Assembly (NCBI GenBank): GCA_905250125.1
Contig: CAJNOL010000331.1
Location: 95,160-159,159 of the forward strand
Source of the DNA: Rotaria sordida
Taxonomy: Eukaryota; Rotifera; Eurotatoria; Philodinida; Philodinidae
Direction of reading: 5' to 3'
DNA length: 64,000 nt
Part shown: piece by piece, positions 1 to 19,800 of the stretch
Numbering within the stretch: the stretch's first letter is position 1
How the letters are laid out: the number at the start of each line of letters is the position of its first letter
The notes under the pieces: model-generated
The model's database searches: none
The model's input: only the letters and a program-made list of their open reading frames with translations
What the model was told of the DNA's origin: nothing
Translations under genes and position numbers: made by a program

Positions 1-437
1 CAAAAAAGTTAATTTTTGGTTAGATACATAGTCATCAGCGCCTTTATAATTTAAAAAATGTGCCTCATTTCAAGACAAAAGAAATCCTCACTGTAATGAA
101 AACTATAACTCAGTTCAATATTTTATTATATGAAGAATTTTTTGTCTGTAAACTCCATTGAATCTTCTTACTCTTAGTAGTTTCACTATTCACACATATC
201 TAAAATTTGGTAACAAAACGATACATATTTTTTGAAAGATCGTAAAATATTCTGGTAATCGATAGATTTTAATATTCAAGTCTATCTGTTTGACAATAGA
301 TTCTATATTGAATTTAAAGTAGAAGATTAATATTATAAAAACAATTCCTATACTCATTTTTCTCAATATGAAATCTTTTATAGATCTATTGACTATTTAT
401 TCAATTAAGATATCTAATTTTCTTTTTTTTTTTCTAG

Positions 438-2219
438 CCTTTAAAATTACCTAAATTTGGTGATAAACAATGGCAAAATGAACTTTCTATTACTGGTGAT
501 TTATATGAAAATATAATTGATGCTGCTCTACAAATAACTGCTTTTATTAATGATGTTCTTGGTATACCTATTCAACCATACAAAGGTAAACGAATTTAAT
601 CTTTGAATAAATAAAACCAAAAAAGTTTTATTTTTTTGTTTAATAGATGAAGAACACACAATTGGTGATAATAATAATTATCAACGTACAAAAACAAATA
701 ATAACAATGATTATCATCAACAACAACGTCGTCATGATTATAATAATAGTTATCGTCAATCACCATCTCAATATCAAGGACAATCATCACCATTTAATAA
801 TTATCATGAACGAACATTTTTTAATCGTGGTCGTAATGGTGCATTTGAACAAGTAATTCTTATTCGAAGTAATTGTGCTGCACGTATTATTGGTAAGTTA
901 AATATTTATTTTTATTTTCTCTTTCTTTTAAATTTATATATTTTTTTTTAAGGTACACGAGGTTCTAATTTAAGACGTATACAAGCAAAATGTCATTTAC
1001 GTGATATTGGTTTTGCTCGTCATCCAAATGAAAATGGTTATGTTGAATGTACATTATCAGCATATCAAACACGTAATCTTAATTTTGCTATTGATACAAT
1101 ACGTGGTTATTTAAGAAATGAAGATGATCAAGCTATGCAAATATTTGATTCTTATTATGTTGAAACTCCATTACAATCATCATCATCATTTCATCATTCA
1201 CCTCAATATGATCAACCACAACTTTCAATACCTAATCAAAATCTTGAACATTTTCATCAACATAATCTTTCAAATAATCGTTATCAAGAACAAGAACAAC
1301 ACCACCAACAACAAGAACAAGAACAACAATTAATACCATTTACTACATCAGCTGATTTATCTCAAGTACATAAAGAATTAGGTAAATATTTAAAATATAC
1401 CAAAAATAATAGCAGTTATATTTTTATATGGAATTAAAGTATTACTATTACTACTTTTGATATGTTCTAAGTATATTTATAAAAAATAAATTATTTCCTG
1501 TTTTAAGGTTTTATGACAAGACCATTACATCTTGCTAATAATACTCAATTACCTCAACCATCATATAATTTTCAAAATACTCCATCATTTGATTTTACTC
1601 ATCGACCAACATCAGCTTCACGTAAAACAGATAAACGTCCAGGTGAAGTTAATGATTTTAATAATACAAATAATATTCAAAATCGAACATCAAATGATTT
1701 TCAATATCAACAATATGGTGATTCATCATCATCAAATTCTTCATCAATTTCACCACGACATAAATCTAAACGTACATGTCCTGAAACAAAAGAAATTGAT
1801 TGTACAACAGATGATGGTTTTTGGATACAAAAACAATATTATAATGCATTAGATGATACATCAAAAGAATTATTTGATTCATTACTTGATAAATTAGAAA
1901 AAATTCGTATTGTTTCAGAAGAAAATGCTGTTAGAAAACAACAACGTCTTGTTGGACGAAATCGACCAAATAAATCACGAATTTTTAATTCATCAATATC
2001 ATCAATAACACAAACAAATGATGAAAAAGATTTAACAATTCAATCAACACAAGATGTTCAAGATAATAAAGTTTGTTTAATATAAAAATTTGAATTTAAA
2101 TTTTTATTTTATATTTTAAATAGACTGATGAATTAACAAATGTCGATGAACAAGAAGAGAAAAAAGATTTAACTATTAGTAAACAAGAAACAACGACAGA
2201 TCCTGTTGATGAAAAATAA
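438..2219 (+). CDS. KH-domain RNA-binding protein, 3' part (5' exons outside window)
   Basis: The visible exons are about 438-585, 647-892, 953-1381, 1508-2070 and 2124-2219, joined by short GT..AG introns that keep one reading frame to a TAA. The first visible exon looks like the tail of one KH fold (KLPKFGDKQWQNELSITGD, then an amphipathic helix). The exons at 647-1381 hold a clear KH core, AARIIG..TRG..LRRIQ, where the GTRG loop is the nucleic-acid-binding GxxG. The rest is Q/N/H/S-rich and probably disordered, with an acidic tail. KH domains bind single-stranded RNA or DNA, so an RNA-binding role is likely, but I cannot name an orthologue. The next gene downstream also carries a KH domain. 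The 437 bases before the first exon appear to be intron. Confidence 0.72.
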
Positions 2220-4277
2220 ATCCTGTGAGGACAAAAAAAAGGAATTATTAAACGTCAGATATAGACTGAATCTTTTTTTTCTTTCGTCTTCGTCAATTTT
2301 TTTTTTTTGCTTCTGTGCAATGGCTAATTTTTCTGTTTCTTTATTATGTCTTTTTCTTTTCTTTATATGTGACAAGTGGTGATATCTTTGTTATACTAGA
2401 ACGATTCATAGAATTTTCAATTGATGGATTTCCTTGATGTTTTCTCTTCCTTTTTTTTTTCTTCTATCTTGATGCTATTAGTTAACAAATGTTGAGTGCG
2501 AAAGACCGGTGTTAAGACCTAAATAGACATAATATAGAATGATGATTGTTAACCAAGATGTCTAGGCTTTAGTTTATTTTATTTTATTTTGATCTATCTT
2601 CTTTCAAGTAAAAACAAACACAAGAAAAAAAAAAAAGATTAAATTTCGCTATATATTTTTCATCTTGTGATTAGAAACATTTTTATATTCACTCGACAAT
2701 TTCGTACAGCTTTGGAGTTGATTGTGTTCTTTTTTTTTTTTCGTCTATTACATGTTATAATATATACTGGTTTTTTTTTTGATAAAAGAAGAGATGATCT
2801 AATCAAAAAGGATATGTTTTTTAAAAAAAAAGAAAGATTAGAAAAGTTTAAATATTTTTTGATTTGAGGCACAGAAAAAGAGTATTGCGCAAGTAGTAAA
2901 ATCATATCAATCAGGATTATCGCTTGGTTTTTATTAAGGAGGGAGGGAAAAGTATGTACAAAACAAAGAAAGCCTTCTCGCTTTGAAAGAAAATAGCTTT
3001 CTTTTTCTTTCGAAGACAATGGATTCGTTAAACAGTAGTTGACAAAAAAGTTTTTGAAAGAAAGGCTAAACGCAAGAGAACATCTAGAAGGAGGAAATTT
3101 GTCAGTTTCCTTCTCTTAATCGTATGCCATGGGATCAATGAAGTTCGTCGTCTCTTCTTTTAAGTCTAATGATCAAGTCACTATGGTTTACATTTGCAAT
3201 GGTAGTTCCAGTTGCCAATAGGCATCTGAAAATGGATTCATATTAAAAGACTTTTTTTTTTTGTAAAACTCTCATATATTTTCGAGGAAAATAGTGAGTG
3301 TAAGTTTTAAATCGAAGTTTTGCGGCTCTTCATTATGGATCTTAGCAATTGAGATTAAAATTCATTGAATACATTTCTATAAGAACCACAGGTATAAATC
3401 AATCATTTTAATACTACTGTATTAATTGTAGTTATCCAGACAAAAATAAGAGATTTGCATAGCGAATAATATTGATTGGAATTTTAAGATTAAAAAGAAA
3501 AATAAGTAAAGGAAAGAATGTAAAATTATGGTGCACTAGTATTAGTTGTCACTTATTAGTTTATCCATTTTGATTGTTGTCGTAAATTTTTCCTTCTTCA
3601 TCATATCATAAAAATAATAATGTTGTTATTTTTGATGAAACAGTAAAATAAATTCTTTATTATCAACTAATCAATGTTGTATTTAGTTTTATATATTAAA
3701 GAATTCATAACATTTTAATCATATTGAAAATGATTTAAAAATAAAATATTTTAATATTTTATCAGCAATATTAATTGCTTTTAATAAACAAATAAATCTT
3801 TCACTGTTTTACACTTCATTTGCTCTAAATTTTAAAGTATATTTCATTATATTAGAAAAAAAAAAAACTTTATACTAAATTATCTCCTAGTTATGATACG
3901 ACATATGTGAATTACACATTTGAACCTTTATAAAAAGCTACACTAACAAGCTTTGGTTCTTTTTTTTAACTAACGACTATATAAAATGCAGCTATGATAA
4001 TTTTCTTTGGAAAAGAAAATGAATTATTATTTATAATTTCATAAGAATTTGACTACATCCTAGAGAAATTTGTATGACTGATAAAAAGAAAAAAACAATT
4101 CTGTTTTTTTTTTGTTCTCTTTCACCACTATGTGAAAAAAAAAGATTCGTCATTATTTGGGTATTTTTGATTCTACGTAATACTTATAAATAGTTTAGAT
4201 TAAAATTAAATATATATTTCATACATAAATATTCTAGATATTAAGAGTGATATTGTTCATTAACAAGATATTATAAC
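2220..4277. other. Intergenic region, AT-rich, no gene seen
   Basis: This stretch holds poly-T and poly-A tracts and no reading frame with recognisable protein content. It separates the KH gene from the DDX43-like gene and probably contains the 3' UTR of the first and the promoter of the second. The short open frames here look like chance. Confidence 0.6.
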
Positions 4278-8960
<4,683 letters not shown>

Positions 8961-11449
8961 AGAATTTAAAAAAAATTTTTCTTATGATAATTCTACCATT
9001 TTATGTCAGATATAATAATCCGAGATTTTTGTTTTTGTTTAAAACAATTGAGACAAAAAAAAAATAAGAAGAAAAGAATCATTGCAGTAGACTATTTTCT
9101 TTTTCCTTTATTTCATGTTTGAATATCGTCTTGAATAGTTAAGAAAAATGGCCTGTGATCAAATCTATTTTGTTTTTTTGTCATTATGTGGATTTGCCCG
9201 ATATTGTTTGTGTTTTTGTTATTTTGTATTTCTTCTTGCTTTTTGCCTTTTTTTTTTTGAATACAAACATTGATAAAATATACATACTCTTTGGCTATGA
9301 ATAAAGAAATTGGTTTTTTGTTTTCATAGCTTGTCAAAGAACTAACATTAGAATGCAATAGTTGTTATCTAAATAAAAATCAAGAATATTTTTCTTATTT
9401 TAATCAATAAAAATATCTCCGATTCATCTATACATTGTCTTTATTATCCAAGTTTTCAAGATGAAATGAGGAGAATTGACTAACTTCAATTTTAATTTTG
9501 TTGTCAGATCATGAATATTTAATCAATACAATGGGTTTATTAGGTCTTGTCAACTCAATGAAGCATTTTAGTGTTTATGCAAGTCACCAAAAAAAAAAAA
9601 TTACAAACATGAAAAACAGAAGAATGAACTTTCATTTGACAGTCGATGATTTTGTTTTATCTCATCAATGTTCTGAAAGTTTACTTATTTGCTCTTTTGT
9701 GTAACATTCATCCTATATATTGATAATAAATCTTCCTGATTTACTATCACTCATTGCAAAAAAAATAACAGCATTGCGTTTGTTTATATTGATACAGACT
9801 GACAACTTCTTTTTGTGCCTATTCAAAGAGCGTAAGACGCTTATGTATTAATGGCATATTTATTCATGTCATAGTATCGGACAGATAAAAATCAACCCAT
9901 TATTATTATCACCTATCGATGATAATGAAGACAATGACGATGAAAGTGAAGACTGTGAGCTAACTTTTCAAAGCAGCATTTGAATGTAGGATCATTAAAA
10001 CGACTGATGAAATAATAAGATCCAATGTAACATGATGATGGTGTCGATGAGATCAAAAAATTCGATGACTTTCCGATTATTATAGATATCCAAAGGAAAC
10101 GATAAAATTAATCTTCTCATATCGGTTGAAATCGGTCTTCTTTCTACACCTAAACAAATCTGATCAGACAACAAATGAATGTAACGAGTACTTGATCAAC
10201 TATGGCAAATTACCATTAACGCTGCTCAGATAGTTTTGTAATAACCTAGTACAAAAATGCAGTTTTATTCTTAGTTAGATTTTATTTTTATTAACAAAAT
10301 ATGATGAAATGAAAAACTTTTATATTTTTGATAAGAGTCATTATAACTAAGAAAATTCATCCAAGAAAGAAAAATGATATATGAAGTACTTCCATTTTAC
10401 TCGTCTTATGCTCTTCATTTGAACTATATTTATTAAAACTAAAGTATTATTTTTATTTCTGGAAGATGAATATCTGAAGTCTTTTTGCAATCGATACGAC
10501 ATTATATATGTATATCTAATAGAAATGTACCACTGAAAAATCATACAGATTCTACCGCCATAAAAAGAACCCAGGTTACTATTAATTTTAAAACACGTGA
10601 AGATGCAATTTGTGTATTTGAAGTACATGAATAACAATCTAAATAAAACAATTCATTATTTACGTCTAGCAATAACATGATGAAGAATTTCATCAATTTA
10701 AACACTTGGACATTCTTGCTAAGCTATTTGCAAAAGATCATTCACTCGAACATGGGCTGAGTCATGTAGAAACAGGTCACTACTGAGGGAATACTGAGCA
10801 CTCGATCTGTTCGTTCAATTATTTATCAAGTTTCGAAACGCCTTTACAAGTGAGAAGAGACTAAAACAGTTTACTTGTGCGGCCCCAATAAATATCTTGT
10901 GGAATATATCTTTTCAGAATCTACTTAGGGCATACCAAAAGTAGTGCCAGTGACCTTTTAGTACCGTATAGTAAGCTTCAAAACAACTTTCTTTTTCTTT
11001 TCTAATCTGAATGATTGTTTACGATCTTAATTCATTTATAAAAATAAAAAAATATATATGTATATGGGCAAAATCATCCGTTAGTGATGTGACTTCGTAA
11101 AATTAAAATCTCGTATCTTAGAATAAGGAGCTTTCCTAGAGCTAATTTTTATATGTTACATGTATGTTAAATTACTCTAGACATTCTGAAGAAAATAAGC
11201 ACTAGAGAACTTTTTTCAAAGGAATTATCAGTAAAAATTAGCGTTGGCAACGTAACACAAAAAGAACATTGACTTTTGCTTTATACACTTTATTTTAAAA
11301 AAATTCTGAATTGAGGCAACATTTTTAAAAAACAGACATAGTACATTCTGTAGACAACTGCAAAATCTTTATGCAAAATTGTTTCTGAGTATGCCTAAAT
11401 TTTTCAAAAAATCAATTTACTTTTCATTAGTAACATGACCGAGTATGAA

Positions 11450-11755
11450 TATACAAACGAAAAAATGTTCTTATAACCGAATGAGAAGTTCGACATCAAT
11501 TCCAAATGGTACAAATTCTCCCTCGAAATCTCTAGAAGATGTTAAGACAGAAATTTTTTCTGTCTTGACATGATCTCTAGAAAACCGATTTTTAGAGAAA
11601 TTTTTTTTCAAGCTCGCTCTTGCTGAAATTTTCACCATAGATGCAGACCATACCATAGGATCTATCTTGAAGTTTTCGAATTGTTTTTTCTCATATGGTT
11701 AGAGAGATATTTGTTAATTACTTTTTAATTGATTAACTAATTAATAGTCAGCTGG
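11450..11755. repeat. Dispersed repeat, copy 1 (related copy at 15995-16290)
   Basis: By eye this stretch aligns with 15995-16290 in the same orientation. Shared blocks include the TCTAGAAAAC..GATTTTT region, CTGAAA(A)ATTTCACC/ACTGTAGATATAGTC-like sequence, and the end ..TTAATTGATTAACTAATTA. A further shared block (AGGGCATACCAAAAGTAGTGCC, near 10927) matches the reverse complement of sequence near 15960. This is probably an old transposon relic. Its boundaries are approximate. Confidence 0.55.
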
Positions 11756-12189
11756 AAGAATCAACATTTTCACATCTACCTATGCGAAAATAACTTAATC
11801 CAAAAAATAACCCTTGTCAAAAAATCAAAGTCAAATGAAAGGAGGTATATCCCGTTTTCCCTGAAATGACGCATATATACAATAATGGCCAAAATGATAA
11901 AAACAATGTGTTTTTGATTTTTGTCCAGCAATATCCAGCAGCAAACTCGAATTTAAATAGTAGTTTGAATAGACAATGAAATTCTCTATCAATTGTAATC
12001 CACACTAAAATTTCATAGATAGACTACGAGAGCAAGGTTTCTAAAAAACCGAAAACGGTGATTTTCATGTTCCAGTAGACTTTACAAGAATTAATTTTTG
12101 ACAATAGCATATTATAGAGCAGAAAATACTGAATAGATTGAAGGATGGACACATTTTCTACGATCTTCTCTTAATCTGTTTGGGAATTG

Positions 12190-12830
12190 TGGCCGCATAT
12201 ATACACAGCTTTGAAATTTGACTCAAGAAAGAAGCCCTTAAATACACTAAAATTGGGTTTTTAGTATGGATCTTTTATTCCAACATACATGGTATACATA
12301 TAGATGTTACGAATAGTTTAGATAAAGTATATGCATATTTAGCTCAGTGTATTCTGTCATTGTTTATTGTACATGATAGACCATCTATCATAAGCATATA
12401 TCGTAGCGGAGGTCGCTAAGATCAATCGTATGTTCTGATTTCCCGATTTTTTTTCTCGTTTACTATAGCGAAACTATGCAAAGTATGCATAAGACACTAT
12501 TATTGGTTTGTATGAAGCCCACTATTGCATTGACAATTCTAAAACCATATTGGTACACACGTTGTGAATACGATGTATTTCTATAAATACATACGGAAGT
12601 GTCTGACACAATCAAATTCTAAACCGCCAGATAACTATTTAACTTTTTGAAAGCCAAGCCCGTATTTATACGATTTCGAAATTTGACTAAGTAAAGAGAT
12701 CCTTAGATACACTAAAATTAGAATTTTTATTATGGATTTTATTCCAATATACATGTTACACGTATAGACATTATAGAGTAGTCTAGATAGAGTATACATA
12801 TTTTTAGCTCGATGCAATTCGTCATTGTTT
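12190..12830. repeat. Two-copy direct repeat, about 175 bp each
   Basis: Copy one (about 12190-12370) and copy two (about 12655-12830) share TTTGAAATTTGACT/TTTCGAAATTTGACT, ATACACTAAAATT, TTTATTCCAA(C/T)ATACATG, GTCTAGATA/TTTAGATAA and GTCATTGTTTAT. The spacing is about 465 bases. There is no coding content. It may be a decayed element or local duplication. Confidence 0.55.
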
Positions 12831-13823
12831 ATAACTTATTCATAAAATCTTAGAAACTTATATTGCTCCAAAATCTATAATAGACCATTCTGTATTGACT
12901 TATCAATGAACTAGATTTACTGCTAGAACACTTTCCATTTCTTGTATCTTACACAACAAATAGAAAAACTCTCTAGAAACTTTATGTTGTATATGCATAC
13001 ACTAGTCGAAGAAAGAGCACCGATCTACGCTATATAATTATGTAAAATTGTGATGCAGATTTTTATGTTGTTAATTGTTTCAAGAAATTTTATAGTTTAT
13101 TACATTTTTAGGTTTTTATTTCAAAATAGACAACGTATATCTTTAACATTAAGTCTGAATCAAAAAAATTATGAATAATACTTTTCAACTATAATTAATT
13201 TTGTAGACGAAAATCTAACTTTCTTCTGTAAAAAAAGAAAGTCGGCTTCAAAAGGGTTAAAGAGTTATAAGCATTGAAAAAAAAAACCAAAATCTATTTG
13301 AAAACCCCTGAAAATCAACTAAAAACAAAAAAAGAATTTCTTCGTTTCTGTGATCCTTGCACACTTTTAAAAGAATATTGTAGAAAACTTAGCAAATTTT
13401 CATCTTATTCAGAATTTCGTGCTCTTTAAAATAATATACTATCAAAAACTATTTCTTCTGAGATCTGATAATCATGATTTTCAGTTTCTTTTTTTAGAAA
13501 CCTTATTCTCGAAATTATTGTTTATTTAAACTACTATTCGGATTTAAGTTAGATATTTGGTATTGTACGAAAAAATCAAAAATATCTTGTATTATCAATT
13601 TTGACCACTACTATATATATATATAACGATAATAATTAGCGACAACTATCTAATATTCATTATACTTAGTGACTATTGTTAGCCAATCAAATTGTTCAAC
13701 CGTCACATCTTTGGGAAAATGAATAATTGTGAATATTTTTAGAAAGTTTATTGTGTTAACTAGAAACTTGATGGAAATGAATAAAAGAATTTAGTTAACG
13801 AATTCTATCAAATAAGAATAACA

Positions 13824-16800
13824 ATGGCAGAAAATCCGTTTATTGATACAACAATTAATTCAACAAATACATTTCTTGTTAATCCAGAAGCTCATACATC
13901 ACTTCAACTTCTTCATCGACGTTCATCGGATGAAGATGAAGATGATGAAGATGAAGATGATTTAGTCGAAGGAGATGAAATAGTAGAAGAAGAAGAGGAC
14001 GAAGAAGTAGAAGAAACCGAAGACGATAATGGTGATGATACTCTAAATGCAGAGTTCAATAATGATCATATTAAACGCTCAATATCTTCACCAAAAATTT
14101 CTTCATTATCATCATGTCCTTTTACTGTTGGTTGGGGTCGTGGTTCACAATCAATATCTATGGTAATAATATTTATTTATTTTTCATAAATAAAATTCTT
14201 TTGAATTTTAGACTCCTCCAAGTCCAACATCTATTTCTCTTGGTTGTGAATATACAACTGTTATTGATGAATATAAATCTGAAACTTCACTCTCTAAACA
14301 AGTTAATAGCAATGATCAACATCTAACACCTATATCAACACCACCAACAACAATTAGTAAACAAGCAATAAACGGTTATCATCATGATGAATTTATTCTA
14401 GTAAATATTCATTTTTTTTTGTTTCTTTTAAAATTTGATATGAAATAAAATAATTTCCTATATAGAAAAAACGTTTCAATGAAAGAATTGATTTTTCATT
14501 TAATGCAAGTACAACAAAAATTGTTTTTGACAATGAATCTGGTTATAAGAAAGCTATTCGTGCTCTTGAATTCTATCGAATTGAAAATGAACCAACACGA
14601 AATTATGCTGATATATGGGCATTTTGTTTAAATTCTCGAACAACACGTTTTTATTATCGTTCTGAATTTGAATCTCAAAGATTAAATAATAATTCAAAAG
14701 AATCAATAATACCACCACCACAAACACGTATATCACCTATTGATTTATTAGCTCCAGATAGTCAATTTTGGTTTGTATTTGAACGACGACCAATTTTTAA
14801 TGAAATAAAATTTAATATTGATATTGAATCAATAAAAAATCAATCTGAATCTATTACAAATAGTACAATATTAGGTCGAATTAAATTTTTTCGTGGTATT
14901 CATGTTACATTATCATATGGAGCATTAACATCAATGAATGAATATTATTATCATCCAGAATATTGGTTTTCAAAAAGAACTGAATGGACGGTAAATTATT
15001 TATTTTTATTTTTGTAATCAAAATAAATCGGTTATTTATAAATTAGATGTAATAATTAAATAGAACATCTCTAGTATGATGAAGAGTTTAGATCAAATTT
15101 TACAAAAAAAAAAAAAAAAACGAATAAAAACTGATGGTCTTTCTATGCATTGTTTAATAGAGCAGCTATATTTGAATTACAGATGATTGGTTTTTTTTTG
15201 TTTTGATTAAAATATGTTGAATTTTGTATAGATTCAAATGAATTGAATCTTCACATGTTGCTATGGAGATATGAGTCATTTGAATATCACTTCTTTTTCA
15301 GTCGAAAGAGATAAAATAACTTTTACTTATTATTTTATTCTAAATAATTCGAATGAATCTATCATTAACAATTATCACATATAGTTCACTAGTCGCATTA
15401 TCATATTTATGTATACTTAAGGCACACTAAAAATAATAGTTCTATAATATTTCATCATTTCTCATTTACTATGATAATATTAGAATTTCGATCAAAACTG
15501 TTCTGTTTCGATATACAACGAATGATAATTTTTTTAAGTTTACATTGATCATAGATTACTTGTTGGATAGTGTCACAACTCAGATCAGTTTGCGCTTGCA
15601 ATTTGCCAATTGTAACATAAGGATCATTATTAGCGAGACAATGGATTCGTTTGATATTTTCAGATTCGCTGGATTGTGCTTTATTTTCAACATCTTCTCA
15701 ACTTTCACAAAGCTATTCATATCATCTTTCAAAGGTGTAATCTAGTCATCAAAAACAAAAGATAGCACAATACAGACTTATATGTAAAAAAGAACATTTT
15801 CCTTAGCCATTTAAATCTGAAGGTGAATATCTTCAGTATAAATTTCAATATTATCATAGCAACTAAAGACTAATGAAGTATTATAGAATTTTAGAACACT
15901 GTTTGGACTATTAGTTTATATAACGAGAGAAAACCTCTGTAGTGTGTTATAGTGCTATTGCCAGTACTTTTAGTATACCCTAAGAATACGTATATGAGCC
16001 TATTCATTTATTAGCGACGTCTTGTAACTGAATGAGATTTTCCAAAAAATCGATTCTACACGATACAAATCCTTCTTGAAGATCATAAGATGAGAGCAAG
16101 ACAAAAAGCCTCATTGTGTGACAAAATCAGATATCTAGAAAACTAGTTTTTTGAAAATCGATCATGCTGAAAAATTCACTGTAGATATAGTCTATGGCGT
16201 AGAATCTACTTTTAAATATCTAGAAGTTTTCGTTTATAAGGTTCGAAAGGTATTCATCAATTATATCTTAACTAATTAGTTTATTTTTATTTAGATTGTA
16301 TTTCGTTTGAGAAGACTCGAACTTGAAAGATTTGAAGAGAAAAAAGTGATCAATGATAACAATTTCATAAAAATATATAAGAAATCAATTCTTCCAGCAG
16401 ACTTAATTGATCGAGCAGTTATATTTACAGTTGATCGATTAGGTTTTAGTGTTTATATTTGTACTAAAGGCAATGTTCATGAATATACAAGAATTATATC
16501 TAGTGGTAAATAATTATTAATAGTTTATTTTTAATAAAAAAAATTTTTTTTATAATAAAACTAGGTGAAAATCATAATCAACTAGATCGTATACCAGCAA
16601 ATAATAAAGATTGTCCAATATTTTCTACAATATGTTTACAAGCATTCGTTAAAACAAATCAATCTAATAAATATTCTAATGATCATGATAAATATTCTGC
16701 ACTTGAACAAGTAAAAATTTTATTCAAACATTTATTAGATTTTTTTTATTCAAATCAAATTATTGTTTGTTTTGCATCAATTAAATCATATCGAGGTTGT

Positions 16801-19800
16801 TTAACAAATATTCCAGCATTATTAAAAACATTTCAAACATCAATACAAATATATGCATTTACAATGTTTAAAAATGTTGGTTATTCAATTGAACAAAAAA
16901 TATCTCAACAAAAAACAATTCGTCAATCATTACTTCATTTATCAAATAATGATGATGATAAATTTTATCGTTTATGTCTTTATTTATTTCGACGTTCAAC
17001 TGAATATCATTTTTTAAATGTAAGTAATTAATACAAAAAAAAAACAATATGATTTTATTTTTTTGGTTGAATATTTAAGCTTGAAAATGAATTAAAAGAA
17101 GCTAATAGAGAATATGAAAATCAATTAGAACAATGTAATGCATTGAATGAAAAAATGGCAACAATTTTATCACCACCAAGAGAGAAGTATAATTTTTTTT
17201 TTTAATAGATCTATTTAGAGATAATATAATATTTAAAAAAAATTGTATTGATTTTTCTTTTCTGTCTATTAAAAAGTTTTAGACTTAGACTGAATTAAAA
17301 AACTTTAATGGTAAACTTGAATTTTGGCATGAGTGATAAATTTTTTTTTTCAATTAAAACAAAAAAAATAGTAATTATTCAATAGGTTTTTGTTTTCTTT
17401 TTTATTTAGTTTTGCTTATGTTCCATCATTACGTGTAACACCAACAACAATTCAAGTTCAACCATTAAAACTTGTTAAACTTCATCGTGTTCTTCGAGAA
17501 AAAAATTTTAATGATCCAATGAGTTTTGCACTTGTTGAAATACGTGATGAAGCTAATAAACCTTTATATGCACGTGATTTTCGTTCATTAAGATTAAAAT
17601 TTAAACAAATACTTACTGAAGGTATTCAAATAAATAAAATTCATTATCGATATTTACATCATTCAATGTCACAAGTTAAAGAAAAACAATTTTGGTTTCT
17701 TGATAATCATTATTCATTAGAAAATGTTTTATCATGGATGGGAAATTTTGATAATGAACATGTTGTTGCTAAACATGCTGCACGAATAGCACAATGTTTT
17801 ACATCAACTGAACCATCTATTAAAGTATAAATATATAATTAATTAATTAATCAAATTTTATCCTATTTTATTATAGATTCCTGCTGAACATGTTAAATAT
17901 ATTTCAGATATTGAAACAATAGATAAACAATATTGTTTTACTGATGGTGTTGGTACATTATCACAGAAATATTGCAAACAGGTTTCTTTCTTTTTTTTTT
18001 ACAGTTTTTCAAATTCTATTTGAATAATATCTTAAATATTTAGGTACAAAAAGCATTAGGAAGACGTTATATGCCAAGTGTACTACAAATTCGATATGGT
18101 GGTTGTAAAGGTTAGATAAAATTTTTGAATGCAAAAAAAAAACTGCAGAAACTTCAATCTTGATTGTTATTTTTCTAGGAACTGTTTCAGTTGATCCACG
18201 ACTTGATGATCAACCTCAACAACTTATTCTTCGTGAATCTATGCTTAAATTTACAAGTGATCATGATCAATTAGAAATTTGTAAAGTTTCTTCACCACGT
18301 ATGTTTACAAAATTCTAATTGAAAAACAACAAAAACAAGACAGATTTTTGTTTTTTTGTAAATTAAGGTGCACTTTATCTTAATCGTCAAGATATTCTTC
18401 TTCTATCTAGTCGTGGTATACCTGAATCACATTTTCTTGTTTTACAAAATGAAAATCATTTATGGCTTGTACAAGCTTTATTATGTTCATCAGTTGCATT
18501 TGAATTATTAAATGATCGTGTTGGTCCAACATATTTTAATTTTCGTGATATAGCTAAAGGTATTAATCTTGTTGAAGAACCATTTTTTTTACAACTTATT
18601 ATAACATGTGGTCATGATTGTGTATCAAAATTTCAACAACGTGCTAAAATAAAAACAGCGAAAAATAAAGCAAGAAATATGTTTGGAATTGTTGATGAAT
18701 ATGGTGTACTTGAATATGGACAAGTATTTATACAATATAATCATATAAATGATGATAAATTAGATATAATTGATAAACCACCTAGTATACCACCAACAAT
18801 ATTAGATAATGTTAAAGTTGTTATAACAAAAAATCCATGTCATCATCCAGGTGATTTACGAACATTTACAGCTGTTGATAGAATTGAATTAAGACATCTT
18901 GTTGATGTTGTTGTTTTTCCACAAAAAGGTCATCGACCACATCCAAATGAAATATCAGGAAGTGATCTTGATGGTAAATAGAATAAGAATTAAATTTAAC
19001 AAAAAAAAAAATAAATAAATAAAAGACTAATAATTATTCAATATTCTTAGGTGATGAATATGCTGTTATATGGGATCCAGATTTAGTACCATCAACAACA
19101 AATGATGATCCATATGATTATGATTCACAAGAAAGACCAATTAAACTTGATCGTCCTGTTGAAAGAAATGATATTAATGAAATTGTTCTTGATATAGCTG
19201 CACAAAATTTAACTGGTGATATGTCAAATTTACATTTAGCATTAGCTGATTTATTAAGTACACGTCATCCTGAAGTTGTACGTTTAGCAGGTCTTATTTC
19301 ACAAGAACTTGATGCACCAAAAACTGGTAAACATCCAATAACAAATGAAGAATTACATGCCTATCGTGTACATTTACTTAAAGAACGTTATCCAGATTTT
19401 ATGATGAAAGAACGTTATAAATCATATCTATCAGAAAAAATTATTGGTATAATTAAGAAAGATTTTGTTTTTGTAATATTGAAATTGATTTTTTTGTTTT
19501 TCAGGACAATTATATCGATCAGCACGACGTGCAATTATTCGATGGCATAAAGCTGCTCGAACACATTGTAGTTTACGTCATTTACATGCAGTACAAATTG
19601 AAGATGAATTAAATGATGATGATGATAATAATAATAATTTTGAAATATCAAATACTAATCATTCAACTTATTCTCATAATACATGGCGACAACAATCATG
19701 TGATAATACAGGAAATTATCATGAACCATCATTAAATCTTGATTCTGATTTAAATCATCCATTAGCTAAATCTCAAACACGATGGGCAAGAAATTTATTT

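Larger units (their letters stand above)
8961..13823. other. Long non-coding interval with degenerate repeats
   Basis: No credible coding region was found. The first part is the probable DDX43 3' UTR. The interval from about 10.9 kb onward contains diverged repeat sequence listed separately. From about 13.7 kb it becomes the 5' region of the RdRP gene. The short open frames lack recognisable protein content. Confidence 0.55.

Noticed and set aside
2660..3019. 119-residue minus-strand ORF
   Set aside because: K/F/S-rich text from AT-rich DNA, with no motif and no flanking exons.
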